DNA from: an uncultured Rhodopila sp.
GTDB lineage: Bacteria > Pseudomonadota > Alphaproteobacteria > Acetobacterales > Acetobacteraceae
DNA length: 64,000 bases
NCBI RefSeq assembly: GCF_903944925.1
Contig: NZ_CAJATU010000072.1
Coordinates: forward strand, 62,001-126,000
Direction of reading: 5' to 3'
Under the pieces are notes generated by a model that was not told the origin of the DNA, did not search any database, and was given only the letters and a program-made list of their open reading frames with translations. A program made the position numbers and the translations under genes. Below are positions 54,178-62,062 of the stretch, piece after piece (the first letter of the stretch is position 1; the number at the start of each line of letters is the position of its first letter).

Positions 54178-55025
54178 GCCTGTACCTTCTTGTTCAGCAG
54201 GGCGGAGAGCGAGTTGATGTGGTTGATCAGCGCCCCGAGCATATCCTTCTCGACGTTGTTGAACTCCGAATAGTTGCCGGGAGCCGTCGCCTCCAATTTC
54301 TTTAGTAACACGAGAACGCCACCCACATGACGCTCGGTGGCATCATAGAGCTGGGCAATCTCATATCTTGCGGCTTTGAGAGCGGCCACCTGGACGTCGA
54401 TCTTCTTCTTCTCGACGCTCGCGTTTTGGGCAATCGCCCGATTCCGCCTGCGGGCAAAAAGTCCCGCGCCTACCAAGGCCGTCCCGCCGATGGCCCAGCC
54501 AACGGGACCGGCCAGAGCAAGGAAGGCTTCGCCAGCGACCATGCCACCACCGCCGACCGCCAAAGCGCCACCACCCAGCCAAGCCAATGCGGCGTTCGTC
54601 GCGGCAACCCCCCATAGAGCTGAAATCGCGGTGCCTGTCGACGCCGTACCGAAGGTCGTTGCGACAGCCATTGCGATGGAGGGAGCGAATGCGGCGAATC
54701 CAACGCCGGTCGCTATACCTGCTGCGGCACCGGTTCCAGCCTTTAACTCAACCTTCTTGGCTTCTGTCTCTATTTCCGCGATGATTTCGTTGAAGACTTT
54801 GAACTCGGCCCGATATTCGGCAAAGGTCCGGTCGAATTCCTTAGGTGTATTGGCAAGGGTGTTGATGTACGTTTCGACCTGTGGGATGACGCTGTTGCTG
54901 CTATCACGGCGTATGTTGAACAGCGTTACGGATGCCGCGCCGACGCTCTTGGCCTCCGTCTCATGGACCGCTTGCGCCAATTTCAGAGCCGATACGGCAT
55001 CTTTTTTCATCGTACCGTTAAACAT
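54174..55025 (-). CDS. Unknown protein with glycine-zipper hydrophobic core
   Basis: 283 residues, unrecognised. Predicted helical ends flank a central hydrophobic Gly/Ala block (about residues 95-190: GTGAAAGIATGVGFAAFAPS, LGGGALAVGGGGMVAGEAFL, GPVGWAIGGTALVGAGLFAR). The N-terminus has a long helix (FDRTFAEYRAEFKVFNEIIA). The layout, coiled coil-glycine zipper-coiled coil, is like several small pore-forming or membrane-remodelling proteins. Overlaps the 480-residue gene (ATGA). A start 5 codons later is possible. Lower GC than the genome around it. Confidence 0.65.
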   Translation of the reverse strand: MFNGTMKKDAVSALKLAQAVHETEAKSVGAASVTLFNIRRDSSNSVIPQVETYINTLANTPKEFDRTFAEYRAEFKVFNEIIAEIETEAKKVELKAGTGAAAGIATGVGFAAFAPSIAMAVATTFGTASTGTAISALWGVAATNAALAWLGGGALAVGGGGMVAGEAFLALAGPVGWAIGGTALVGAGLFARRRNRAIAQNASVEKKKIDVQVAALKAARYEIAQLYDATERHVGGVLVLLKKLEATAPGNYSEFNNVEKDMLGALINHINSLSALLNKKVQA

Positions 55026-55305
55026 TTTTCAACCCCGGATAAGATTCGGCAAGAAGCCGACAGCGCGCAATCGCGAAAAGACCTACATGCCGTTTAGTAA
55101 AAGAACCGATATTCATGCCGCCGCTCACATGGCTCAGGCCTGATCCGGCCGACCGAACCGAGGGGTCACGAGGTTTAGGTTGCCCCACTTCGGACATCAA
55201 GGCTCAAGCCGAAAGGGCGCGCAGCCAGGGAGAGGCTGAAGATTATGGCAGGAAATGCACAGGAATCGCGGACCACCGCGCACCGGAAACACCATCACAG
55301 GCCGC

Positions 55306-55692
55306 TCACTTCTTGACCAGTACGACACGGTTCTCGCCCTTTTCGGCGATCCGGTAACCGGAGTACAGGCTCGTTAGGACGCCCACCCCACCGCCGGCGA
55401 CAGCAAGGGCGATTGTAGCCGCCGACGCTTCAGCGCCGAGCGACGTAATCCCGCCTATTGCGGAAACTCCCATCATTGGAGCGGTTCCCGGTACCGATGC
55501 GCCGCCGGAGGCTGCGGTTAACACCGTCGCCACGACTGCGACACCAATTGTCCCGATGACGATTGCCCAGGCCACCGGGCCCGTGGCCTTCATCCCGATG
55601 ACCTTACCGGCCCAGCGGCCCGCTATCTTAATCGTGCTGGCGCCCCGCCCTATGGCGTCGCGAAGTTCCTCATTTGCGCTGACTTCGGTCAT
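55306..55692 (-). CDS. Unknown small glycine-rich membrane protein
   Basis: 128 residues from the ATG at 55692 (MTEVSANEELRDAIGRGAST). Two or three hydrophobic Gly/Ala-rich helices follow (VAWAIVIGTIGVAVVATVLT, ATIALAVAGGGVGVLTSLYS), ending with a basic tail ENRVVLVKK. The style is the same as in the two downstream genes on the same strand, and the three likely belong together, although a 280-base gap with no recognisable feature separates it from the 283-residue gene. Function unknown. Confidence 0.6.
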   Translation of the reverse strand: MTEVSANEELRDAIGRGASTIKIAGRWAGKVIGMKATGPVAWAIVIGTIGVAVVATVLTAASGGASVPGTAPMMGVSAIGGITSLGAEASAATIALAVAGGGVGVLTSLYSGYRIAEKGENRVVLVKK

Positions 55693-55826
55693 AACACCAT
55701 ATCTTATATGCCACAATAGCGTATTTGCAACATACATGACGATGCCATGCCCGTGAAGCTCTTGGCTAGCTGAGATCGGGCCGCCCGGTCGACAAATGTT
55801 TTAAAGCCGTCGCTTATTGCCGAGGC

Positions 55827-56456
55827 TCAAAGCCGCTGAGGCAACGCCGAAACTCGGTCCACGAGACCAAGTGCCAACGGCATGAGTTCTTCGACGCTTC
55901 GTTGTGGCTCATCAACCGCGAACCCATGAAACAGCCGGTTGCGCACCTGCAGGCCGCGCTGCAACTGCCGCTGCTCAGCGTCGGAGATCGTTCCCTGCTC
56001 ATAGGCTCTACGGAGCAAGTCGACTGACGCCTCGGGGCGTGCATCGTCCGAGCCTTCGACCAGATCACGCAAGGCAGCCTCAACGGCAGTCCACGTCAAG
56101 ATGAACGCTTCGCTGTTCAAGCCATGGTTTATGAGATCTTGTGCAACGCCTATCCGGCGTCTGATCTCATCATCCATCGGCCGATGTGCCTTTACCGCTC
56201 GAGTGGGCGGTATAAGTTTCAACTCAAAATGCCAGTTCGGGATGTCCGCGACCTCCTTCCTTAATGCCGAGATGGCACGGGCGCTTGCGAAACCCAATCG
56301 CTTCACCTCGACCACCAGGTGTTCGTCTCCTCGCCGGAAAAACAAATCAGGCTCGAAACTTAGATCGGACAAAGCCTCGTCCGGCTTCAGCAATTCCCAG
56401 CCTTCGCTTCCGTACTGTGCCACAAGCTCGTTCGCGAACTCCTCTTCCAAAGTCAC
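55827..56456 (-). CDS. PD-(D/E)xK nuclease-HEPN fusion protein, putative toxin
   Basis: 209 residues. The N-terminal half has a restriction-endonuclease-type active site: P36-D37 in SFEPDLFFRRGDEHL and E50-x-K52 in LVVEVKRLG, preceded by the helix with EEEFANELV. The C-terminal half is helical and resembles HEPN domains, with AFILTWTAVEAALRDLVEG and the R-x4-H motif RNRLFH (Arg172, His177) seen in HEPN ribonucleases. Both halves therefore carry plausible nuclease residues. The GTG start overlaps the stop of the upstream MqsA-like antitoxin gene by four bases, the usual antitoxin-toxin order. Alternatively it is a house-cleaning or regulatory protein. Confidence 0.6.
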   Translation of the reverse strand: MTLEEEFANELVAQYGSEGWELLKPDEALSDLSFEPDLFFRRGDEHLVVEVKRLGFASARAISALRKEVADIPNWHFELKLIPPTRAVKAHRPMDDEIRRRIGVAQDLINHGLNSEAFILTWTAVEAALRDLVEGSDDARPEASVDLLRRAYEQGTISDAEQRQLQRGLQVRNRLFHGFAVDEPQRSVEELMPLALGLVDRVSALPQRL

Positions 56457-56911
56457 GGCCGATGCTCCCGGTCGGCGGCACGACCTTTGCCGCCCTCCCC
56501 GTTGCTCCTGTGCGCGCGCCGCAGCACCGCCAGCGCCTCCGGATCATGATCCAGCAGCATCAACGCGCTGCTGATCGCCCGGCTCGGCAGCGAATCCCCC
56601 GTCTCATATTTCTGAAACGCCCGAGGGCCGCCGCCGATCAGCACTCCGGCATCCGCCTGCGTCAGACCGAGCCGCTTGCGGATGCGGCGAATCTCCTCCG
56701 GCTCCAGCAACCCCTCCGCCCGAGCCTTCAGCAGGTTCAGCATCCGGTCCGACACTTTCATATCCTGGCCCGAGTGGATGCTCTCCTCCGAGGTATCGCA
56801 ATACCATCCCGGCATGCCGAAGGTGATCGTTTCGCCCTGCCAGGCCAGCGTCATCGGCCGCGTAGCGCGGCGCATCGGCGCTCCCGTTTCCGGGCAAACC
56901 GGATCGGCCAT
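56453..56911 (-). CDS. MqsA-family HTH antitoxin-like protein
   Basis: 152 residues. The N-terminal segment (CPETGAPMRRATRPMTLAWQ, then FGMPGWYCDTSEESIHSGQD) is the YgiT/MqsA-type domain, but only one cysteine remains at each zinc-finger half (Cys6 and Cys38), so zinc is probably not bound. The C-terminal HTH reads IRRIRKRLGLTQADAGVLIG followed by GPRAFQKYETGDSLPSRA, typical of MqsA antitoxins, which repress their own operon. The start at 56911 has AGGAGAAGGA upstream. It overlaps the nuclease-HEPN gene and is divergent from the Phd-VapC operon. Confidence 0.82.
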   Translation of the reverse strand: MADPVCPETGAPMRRATRPMTLAWQGETITFGMPGWYCDTSEESIHSGQDMKVSDRMLNLLKARAEGLLEPEEIRRIRKRLGLTQADAGVLIGGGPRAFQKYETGDSLPSRAISSALMLLDHDPEALAVLRRAHRSNGEGGKGRAADREHRP

Positions 56912-56964
56912 CGTCCTTCTCCTCTGCACACCACGGCCGGAGCCGCATGCTCCCGGCGCCAGCC

Positions 56965-56998
56965 TTGAAGCCCGACAAAAAGTCCATTATGTACACAA
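56965..56998 (+). promoter_or_regulatory. Promoter and operator of the Phd-VapC operon
   Basis: TTGAAG (56965-56970) and TATGTA (56988-56993) are 17 bases apart. A near-palindrome TTATGTACACAA (56987-56998, centred on TGTACA) covers the -10 box, where a Phd-type autorepressor would be expected to bind. An AAGGAGG ribosome site follows at 57005. Confidence 0.55.
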
Positions 56999-57017
56999 TC
57001 ATACAAGGAGGCTGACC

Positions 57018-57260
57018 ATGGCTCAATGGCAGACCGCGGACGCCAAGCAGCGCTTCACGGATCTGGTTGAGGCTGCCGGCAGCAAGGGTCCCCAGGTGGT
57101 GATGCGCCACAAGGACCCGGTCGCGGTGGTTCTCTCGCCCGACGACTACCGGCGTCTTGTCAGGCAAGCGGACGCGAATTTTGCCCGGGTCCTGGCCATG
57201 TCTCCATTCGATCCGGAGGACGTGGACCCGGTGGGCATGAGCCTGTCCGGTGCCGCCTAA
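57018..57260 (+). CDS. Phd/YefM-family antitoxin
   Basis: 80 residues: WQTADAKQRFTDLVEAAGSK, then GPQVVMRHKDPVAVVLSPDD and YRRLVRQ, the standard Phd N-terminal DNA-binding and dimer fold. The C-terminal tail (SPFDPEDVDPVGMSLSG) is the toxin-neutralising segment. AAGGAGG lies six bases upstream of the ATG. It overlaps the toxin gene by 11 bases, as in many such operons. Confidence 0.92.
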   Translation: MAQWQTADAKQRFTDLVEAAGSKGPQVVMRHKDPVAVVLSPDDYRRLVRQADANFARVLAMSPFDPEDVDPVGMSLSGAA

Positions 57261-57765
57261 GGCGCCAGGGTATCTTATCGATACCAACGTGTTGTCCAAC
57301 CGGAGCGATGCACGCCGCAATCCGAATGTGCGCGAATGGCTCCGGCGGTATTCCAGGCTGGTCCGCATCAGTGTTGTGACGATCGCCGAAATGCATCGCG
57401 GTTTGCTGCTTCTCGAAGCCCGGATGTCAGCCTCCGACGGCAAGCCGGGCAACAAGATGACAGCCGCGCTTCGCTCGAGGCGTGCCTGGTATGATGAGGT
57501 TCTGGCCGTGTTCGCCGACCGGATCGAGCCGATCGGCCTTGATGTTGCGCAGAGATGGGCGGAGACGTCCGTCCGGTTTCCCTCCTTGCGCGACGGCGAC
57601 AAGGCCATCGCCGCGACCGCCCTGGCGAAGGGCTACGGCATCGCGACCCGGAACCTCGGAGACTTTCGGCAAACCGGCCTGACACTGGTCGATCCGTTCG
57701 ACCCCGGCACATGGGACGACGGCTGGGACGACGACCCGCTCTCACCATTGCTGGACAGCGAATAA
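57250..57765 (+). CDS. VapC/FitB-type PIN-domain toxin
   Basis: 171 residues. The PIN nuclease active site is complete: aspartate in GYLIDTNVLSN, glutamate in ISVVTIAEMHRGLLLLEAR, aspartates in SLRDGDKAIAATA and the last acidic position in IATRNLGDFRQTG. VapC toxins cleave specific RNAs, often initiator tRNA or 23S rRNA, when the antitoxin is lost. GTG start at 57250 within the antitoxin gene. The sequence is closest in style to FitB-type PIN proteins. The acidic tail after residue 155 is slightly longer than usual. Confidence 0.92.
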   Translation: MPPKAPGYLIDTNVLSNRSDARRNPNVREWLRRYSRLVRISVVTIAEMHRGLLLLEARMSASDGKPGNKMTAALRSRRAWYDEVLAVFADRIEPIGLDVAQRWAETSVRFPSLRDGDKAIAATALAKGYGIATRNLGDFRQTGLTLVDPFDPGTWDDGWDDDPLSPLLDSE

Positions 57766-57846
57766 ACCCCGCCGCCTTTTGCCATGGCGCCCGCCAGATC
57801 GTTTCCTCTACGGTGACCCGCCCGCCCGCCACCGCAAGACCCCCGA

Positions 57847-58482
57847 ATGCCCGACTCCGACGAAACCCAAACCGCCCCGACCGAACCCTCGGCAACCCCG
57901 GAAACCACCGCCTTCCTCCTCGCCACCTTCGCCGAACTCTATCGGCAGGAGGTCGGCGGTGAGGAAGATGTCCACCGCGCCCTGCCGTTCTTCGGCACGG
58001 CGCTCGGCATCGTCATCGGCGCCCTGGCCTATGCCGCCGGGCGGCTGCCGAAATGGCCGGACCTGGCGATGGATCGCGGACTGATCGCCTTTGTCGCCGC
58101 CGACGTCCTGCTCGGTCTGGCGGTGGTCGAGGCGGGGTGCGTCCTGATCTGGATCTCGCTCGCGATTGCCCGGCACAACTACCAGCGGATCGGCCCGGAG
58201 ACGGACCTCCGCGCCCGCGTGGCCGAACTGCAAGCGTATTATGACGGCGAGGGCATCCGAGGCGAACAGCAGGACAGGGAGTTGCTGAAGGACACCCGCC
58301 AGATGCTGCTGGACTCGTACACCACGACCACGCCGGGCAACCGCGAGATCAACCAGAGGCGCTACAAGTTCCGGGCAAAGGCGGCATCTCATTTGGTCCG
58401 AAGCTTGATTTGGGCGCTGACTGCGACCACTGTTATCTTCGTGGCTGACAAACTGGGATATTTGCCGAAGGTGAACATATGA
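57847..58482 (+). CDS. Hypothetical membrane protein
   Basis: 211 residues, unrecognised. A soluble Thr/Glu-rich N-terminus is followed by two membrane helices (ALPFFGTALGIVIGALAYAA near 45-65, then VLLGLAVVEAGCVLIWISLA near 88-108). A cytosolic helical region (about 110-180) and a third helix near the C-terminus (LVRSLIWALTATTVIFVADK) follow. The stop overlaps the start of a 57-residue ORF (ATGA), so the two are co-translated. The layout, two helices plus a charged domain plus one helix, is reminiscent of SLATT-type conflict-system proteins, but I see no firm match. Confidence 0.65.
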   Translation: MPDSDETQTAPTEPSATPETTAFLLATFAELYRQEVGGEEDVHRALPFFGTALGIVIGALAYAAGRLPKWPDLAMDRGLIAFVAADVLLGLAVVEAGCVLIWISLAIARHNYQRIGPETDLRARVAELQAYYDGEGIRGEQQDRELLKDTRQMLLDSYTTTTPGNREINQRRYKFRAKAASHLVRSLIWALTATTVIFVADKLGYLPKVNI

Positions 58483-58652
58483 GCACCCCAAGGGCTGGCA
58501 CAACCACCCAACCGACGGTTCGCCCACCGGTGAAGCCGGAAAGAACCGAAACGGGCCGTGTGTCGCCGGATACGACCTCACCGCGCAAGCCCACCGGCCC
58601 GGTGACCTACAAGATCGAAAAAGGCTCCAACGTGTGGCCGGGGTTCAGATAG
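58479..58652 (+). CDS. Small basic proline-rich ORF coupled to the membrane protein
   Basis: 57 residues (MSTPRAGTTTQPTVRPPVKP at the start, VTYKIEKGSNVWPGFR at the end), rich in Pro, Thr, Arg and Lys and probably disordered. The ATG overlaps the stop of the 211-residue membrane protein (ATGA), and the frame is uninterrupted. No family is recognised; translational coupling is the main argument that it is real. Confidence 0.5.
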   Translation: MSTPRAGTTTQPTVRPPVKPERTETGRVSPDTTSPRKPTGPVTYKIEKGSNVWPGFR

Positions 58653-58700
58653 GGCGTAGCCCTGACGGCACGCCAACCAGGCGGTCCCGCCCACAGGCCG

Positions 58701-58941
58701 CGCTGACCCGCATCACCACGCACCCCGGCGAAATCCTCCGCGACGAGTTCATGGTCCGGTATGGCCTGAGCGCCAGCGCGCTTGATCTACCCACCACCGA
58801 GATCATCGCAACCGTGCAACCCCCAACGGCTGAGGCGCTATCAGCACCACGCCGCAGCTTTGGCTGAATCGGCAACAGGCATACGACCTGTCGTCAGCCG
58901 TTGCCCATACCGACGCGGTTGATCAGTCGCAACCCGCCTGA
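58701..58941 (+). pseudogene. Decayed HigA-family antitoxin
   Basis: One frame from about 58703 reads TRITTHPGEILRDEFMVRYG, the HigA-type N-terminus, and LSASALDLPTTEI. In another frame, about 58859-58941, the sequence reads LWLNRQQAYDLSSAVAHTDA, the HigA C-terminus, normally written FWLNLQxAYDL. The helix-turn-helix middle is largely missing and the frames do not join, so the gene is broken by a deletion. No higB toxin is visible. Confidence 0.7.
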
Positions 58942-59167
58942 CGAAGCCGAACACGCGGCCATAGGGTGCGGGTGAGCGACCAACCCCAAAGATCCCCACC
59001 CAACCGTCGAACCGCCCCGCTTCAACACCAAGTGGGTCCCCGCCACCCCCCTGCAACCGAACCGCTTCGCTGCGCGTTGGAACGCTCCGGATCAGGTTCG
59101 CAGCGTCATCCAACAAGATCGCCCGCCGGGGCGACCCGGACGTTTCGGCGAAGTAGGGAGAACGGAC

Positions 59168-60505
59168 GTGTCCTACACCATGATAGCGTTCATCGCGGCG
59201 CTCGGCGGGCTGCTGTTCGGCTACGACACCGGCGTGATCTCCGGCGCCCTGCCGTTCCTCAAGGACGAGTTCCAGCTCGACCCGCTGATGCTCGGCTCGC
59301 TCACCAGCTCCGCCCTGGCCGGCGCCGCCATCGGCGCCACCGTCGCGGGGGGCCTCGCCGACAAATACGGCCGCAAGCCGGTCATCCTGATCGTCGCCGT
59401 GATCTTCTTCACCGGCGCCATCATCTCCGCCATCGCCACCGTGCTGTCGGTCCTGGTCATCGGCCGCATCCTCGTCGGCATCGGCATCGGCGTCGCCTCC
59501 ATGCTGACGCCGCTGTACCTCGCCGAGACCGCGCCCCCGGCGCAGCGCGGCGCGCTGGTGTCGCTCAACCAGTTGATGATCACCGTCGGCATCCTGGTGT
59601 CCTACCTCGTCGGCTACCTGCTGGCGCAGGGCAACGGCTGGCGCTGGATGCTCGGCCTCGGCGCGCTGCCCGGCCTGGTGCTGTTCGTCGGCATGCTGCC
59701 ACTGCCGGAAAGCCCGCGCTGGCTGGCCGGCATGGGCCGCACCGAGGAAGCTCGCGACATGCTGCTGGTGCTGCGCCGCAACCACCAGGCGGCGGATGAG
59801 GAACTGCACCAGCTCCGCTCCGACCTGCAGCGGGAGGAGCGGGTGAAGCGCATGGCCCACCTGAAGGAATCCCGGCTCGATCGACCGATGATCATCGGCG
59901 TCGGGCTGGCGATCTTCCAGCAGGTCACCGGGATCAATACTGTCATCTACTTCGCGCCGACAATCTTCAAGGCGGCCGGCCTCGGCAGCACGTCGGCGAC
60001 GATCCTCGCCACCGCCGGCATCGGTGCGGTGAACGTGCTGATGACGCTGGTCGCCATCAAACTCATCGACAACGCCGGGCGGCGGGCGCTGTTGCTGACC
60101 GGGCTGGCCGGCATGACGGTCTCTCTGGTCGTGCTCGGCCTCGGCTTCATGATGGGGGCGGAGGGCGGCGGCGCGCTCGGCTGGGTGACCGCGCTGAGCC
60201 TGGCGGCCTATGTCGGCTTCTTCGCCATCGGGCTGGGGCCGGTGTTCTGGCTGCTGATCGCGGAGATCTTCCCGCTGGCGACGCGCGGCCGGGGCACCTC
60301 GGCGGCGACCTTCGCCAACTGGGCTTCCAATCTGGTGGTCGCGCTGACCTTCCTGCTGCTGATCGACAGCATCGGGCCGCCGAGCACCTTCTTCCTGTAT
60401 GCCGCGCTGTCGGTCGTGGCATTCATCTTCACCTACCGGCTGGTGCCGGAAACCAAGGGCAAGACGCTCGAACAGATCGAGGCGGATTGGGAGACCGTGG
60501 CGTGA
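59168..60505 (+). CDS. MFS sugar transporter (sugar porter family)
   Basis: 445 residues with twelve expected membrane helices. Sugar-porter signatures are GGLLFGYDTGVISGALPFL in helix 1, the cytoplasmic loop motif GGLADKYGRKPV, IGIGVASMLTPLYLAETAPP, the central loop PESPRWLAG, QQVTGINTVIYFAPTIF and the C-terminal VPETKGKTLEQIE. It resembles proton symporters for xylose, arabinose or galactose; the sugar is not determinable. GTG start at 59168 with GGGAG upstream. The stop overlaps the OprB-type porin start, so both proteins are made together. Confidence 0.93.
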   Translation: MSYTMIAFIAALGGLLFGYDTGVISGALPFLKDEFQLDPLMLGSLTSSALAGAAIGATVAGGLADKYGRKPVILIVAVIFFTGAIISAIATVLSVLVIGRILVGIGIGVASMLTPLYLAETAPPAQRGALVSLNQLMITVGILVSYLVGYLLAQGNGWRWMLGLGALPGLVLFVGMLPLPESPRWLAGMGRTEEARDMLLVLRRNHQAADEELHQLRSDLQREERVKRMAHLKESRLDRPMIIGVGLAIFQQVTGINTVIYFAPTIFKAAGLGSTSATILATAGIGAVNVLMTLVAIKLIDNAGRRALLLTGLAGMTVSLVVLGLGFMMGAEGGGALGWVTALSLAAYVGFFAIGLGPVFWLLIAEIFPLATRGRGTSAATFANWASNLVVALTFLLLIDSIGPPSTFFLYAALSVVAFIFTYRLVPETKGKTLEQIEADWETVA

Positions 60506-61917
60506 TCAAGGCCGCCTGCTGCGCCCTGGCGGGACTGCTGCTCGCGGCGCCGGCGGCGGCGCAGCAGGCCGCCGATACCGGTCCGGCCAATCCGCAGGGG
60601 GTGCAGCCGCCGCCGGAGCCGACGGCCTCGCAGACCCAGTACAGCGACGGGGCGGTCTCGGCGCATCTGCTGGGCGATCTTGGCGGCCAGCGGACCGCGC
60701 TGCATGACATGGGCATCGACATCCGCGCCAACCTGATCAACGAGTTCGCCGGCAATACGTCGGGCGGCCTGTCGCAGGGCGGCCGCAATGCGGGCGAGTT
60801 CAATTTCGGCTCGGATTTGGATCTCGGCAGGATGGGGGTCGATCCGGGCGGGTCGATCCACGTTACTTTCACGCAGCGATACGGCTATTCGCTCAGCCAG
60901 CAGGTCATCGGCAACCTGGTCTCGGTGCAGGAGATCTATGGCACCGGGCAGAATTTCCGGCTGGCCGAGCTGTCGTTCGAACAGGCGTTTTACGACAACC
61001 ACCTGAACATCGTTGCCGGACGGGTGATCACCGAGAACGACTTCGCGACTTCGCCGCTGTTGTGGGACCGGGCGTCGCTGTACTGCATATTCCAGAACAA
61101 CGGCATCTGCGGCACTCCGGTGGGGGTGCCGGTGAATTCCGGCTATGATGCGTATCCGCAATCGACCTGGGGTGCCAGGGTGCGGGTGGCGCCGACGGAG
61201 ACGGTGTTCGCGCAGACCGGCCTTTATGAGGTCAACCCGAGCTACGCCCTGTCGCAGAACGGCCTGAAGGTATCGAGCAGCAACGCCACGGGAGCGTTCA
61301 TTCCGTTCGAACTCGGCTGGCGTCCGGGGCATACCATTGCCGGCCTGCCCAAGGCTGACGGAGTCCTGCCCGGCGATTATCGCATCGGCGTCTATTACGA
61401 CACCTCGACCGTTACTGGCCCGTTCAAGAACATTCCGGGGCAGGGCCTGCCGGTCATCACCGGGCCGAGCTATACCGGGCGATACGGCTTCTACGTGAAC
61501 GTGGCGCAGACGATCTGGCGCCAGCCGACGGGCAAGCCGGGGGGCACCCGCAGCCTGTCGCTGTTCGGCGCCGTCAATGTCGGCGACCAGGATACCGCGC
61601 TGTATCGCGTCTATGCCGAGGCCGGCGCTGTGCTGAAGGGCACGTTCCCGGGGCGTGACGACGACACCGTCGGGCTTGCGGTTACCGATACGGAGGTAAA
61701 CAGCCATCGCCGCGACCTGGAGGCGGCGCTGTTGACGGACGGCTACGCGGTGACCGGCCTGCAAAACCGCGAAATCGCGTTCGAAGCGAATTATTCGGCC
61801 GCGGTTTACCCGGGGATCAGCGTGGAGCCGGGCGTGCAGTTCATCGTGCATCCGGGCGCGCTGACCGAAATCCCGAACGCGCTGGTGTTTGCTTTGAGGA
61901 CGGCGGTGAAGTTTTGA
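60502..61917 (+). CDS. OprB-family carbohydrate porin
   Basis: 471 residues. A signal peptide (IKAACCALAGLLLAAPAAAQ) is followed by a beta-barrel with the family features AELSFEQAFYDNHLNIVAGR, WGARVRVAPTETVFAQTGLY and a C-terminal phenylalanine (AVKF), the outer membrane assembly signal. OprB porins admit sugars, such as glucose, across the outer membrane. The GTG at 60502 overlaps the transporter's stop codon (GTGA), which pairs outer and inner membrane sugar uptake. A TTG five codons earlier is also in frame but lies inside the transporter gene. Confidence 0.92.
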   Translation: MIKAACCALAGLLLAAPAAAQQAADTGPANPQGVQPPPEPTASQTQYSDGAVSAHLLGDLGGQRTALHDMGIDIRANLINEFAGNTSGGLSQGGRNAGEFNFGSDLDLGRMGVDPGGSIHVTFTQRYGYSLSQQVIGNLVSVQEIYGTGQNFRLAELSFEQAFYDNHLNIVAGRVITENDFATSPLLWDRASLYCIFQNNGICGTPVGVPVNSGYDAYPQSTWGARVRVAPTETVFAQTGLYEVNPSYALSQNGLKVSSSNATGAFIPFELGWRPGHTIAGLPKADGVLPGDYRIGVYYDTSTVTGPFKNIPGQGLPVITGPSYTGRYGFYVNVAQTIWRQPTGKPGGTRSLSLFGAVNVGDQDTALYRVYAEAGAVLKGTFPGRDDDTVGLAVTDTEVNSHRRDLEAALLTDGYAVTGLQNREIAFEANYSAAVYPGISVEPGVQFIVHPGALTEIPNALVFALRTAVKF

Positions 61918-62002
61918 CCCTGCTCACGCCGCCTCGTGATGCGGCTCGCCGTGCTCACGACGGCGGCCGTCGCTCCCCTGCGTCATGCCGACGAAGGCCG
62001 GG

Positions 62003-62034
62003 CATCCACGCCTTTGTCTGAACCGGCGTGGATG
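62003..62034. terminator. Palindrome between convergent oprB-type and kinase genes
   Basis: CATCCACGCC (62003-62012) and GGCGTGGATG (62025-62034) form a perfect ten-base stem with a 12-base loop, in the 145-base gap between convergent genes. There is no T-run, so it may be a bidirectional, factor-assisted terminator or a REP-type repeat. Confidence 0.5.
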
Positions 62035-62062
62035 GTGCGCCCGCGCACCATGACGGGATCGC

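Noticed and set aside
58942-59167. tRNA or riboswitch before the sugar transporter
   Set aside because: GC-rich with a few short inverted repeats, but no cloverleaf, T-loop or known riboswitch core could be drawn.
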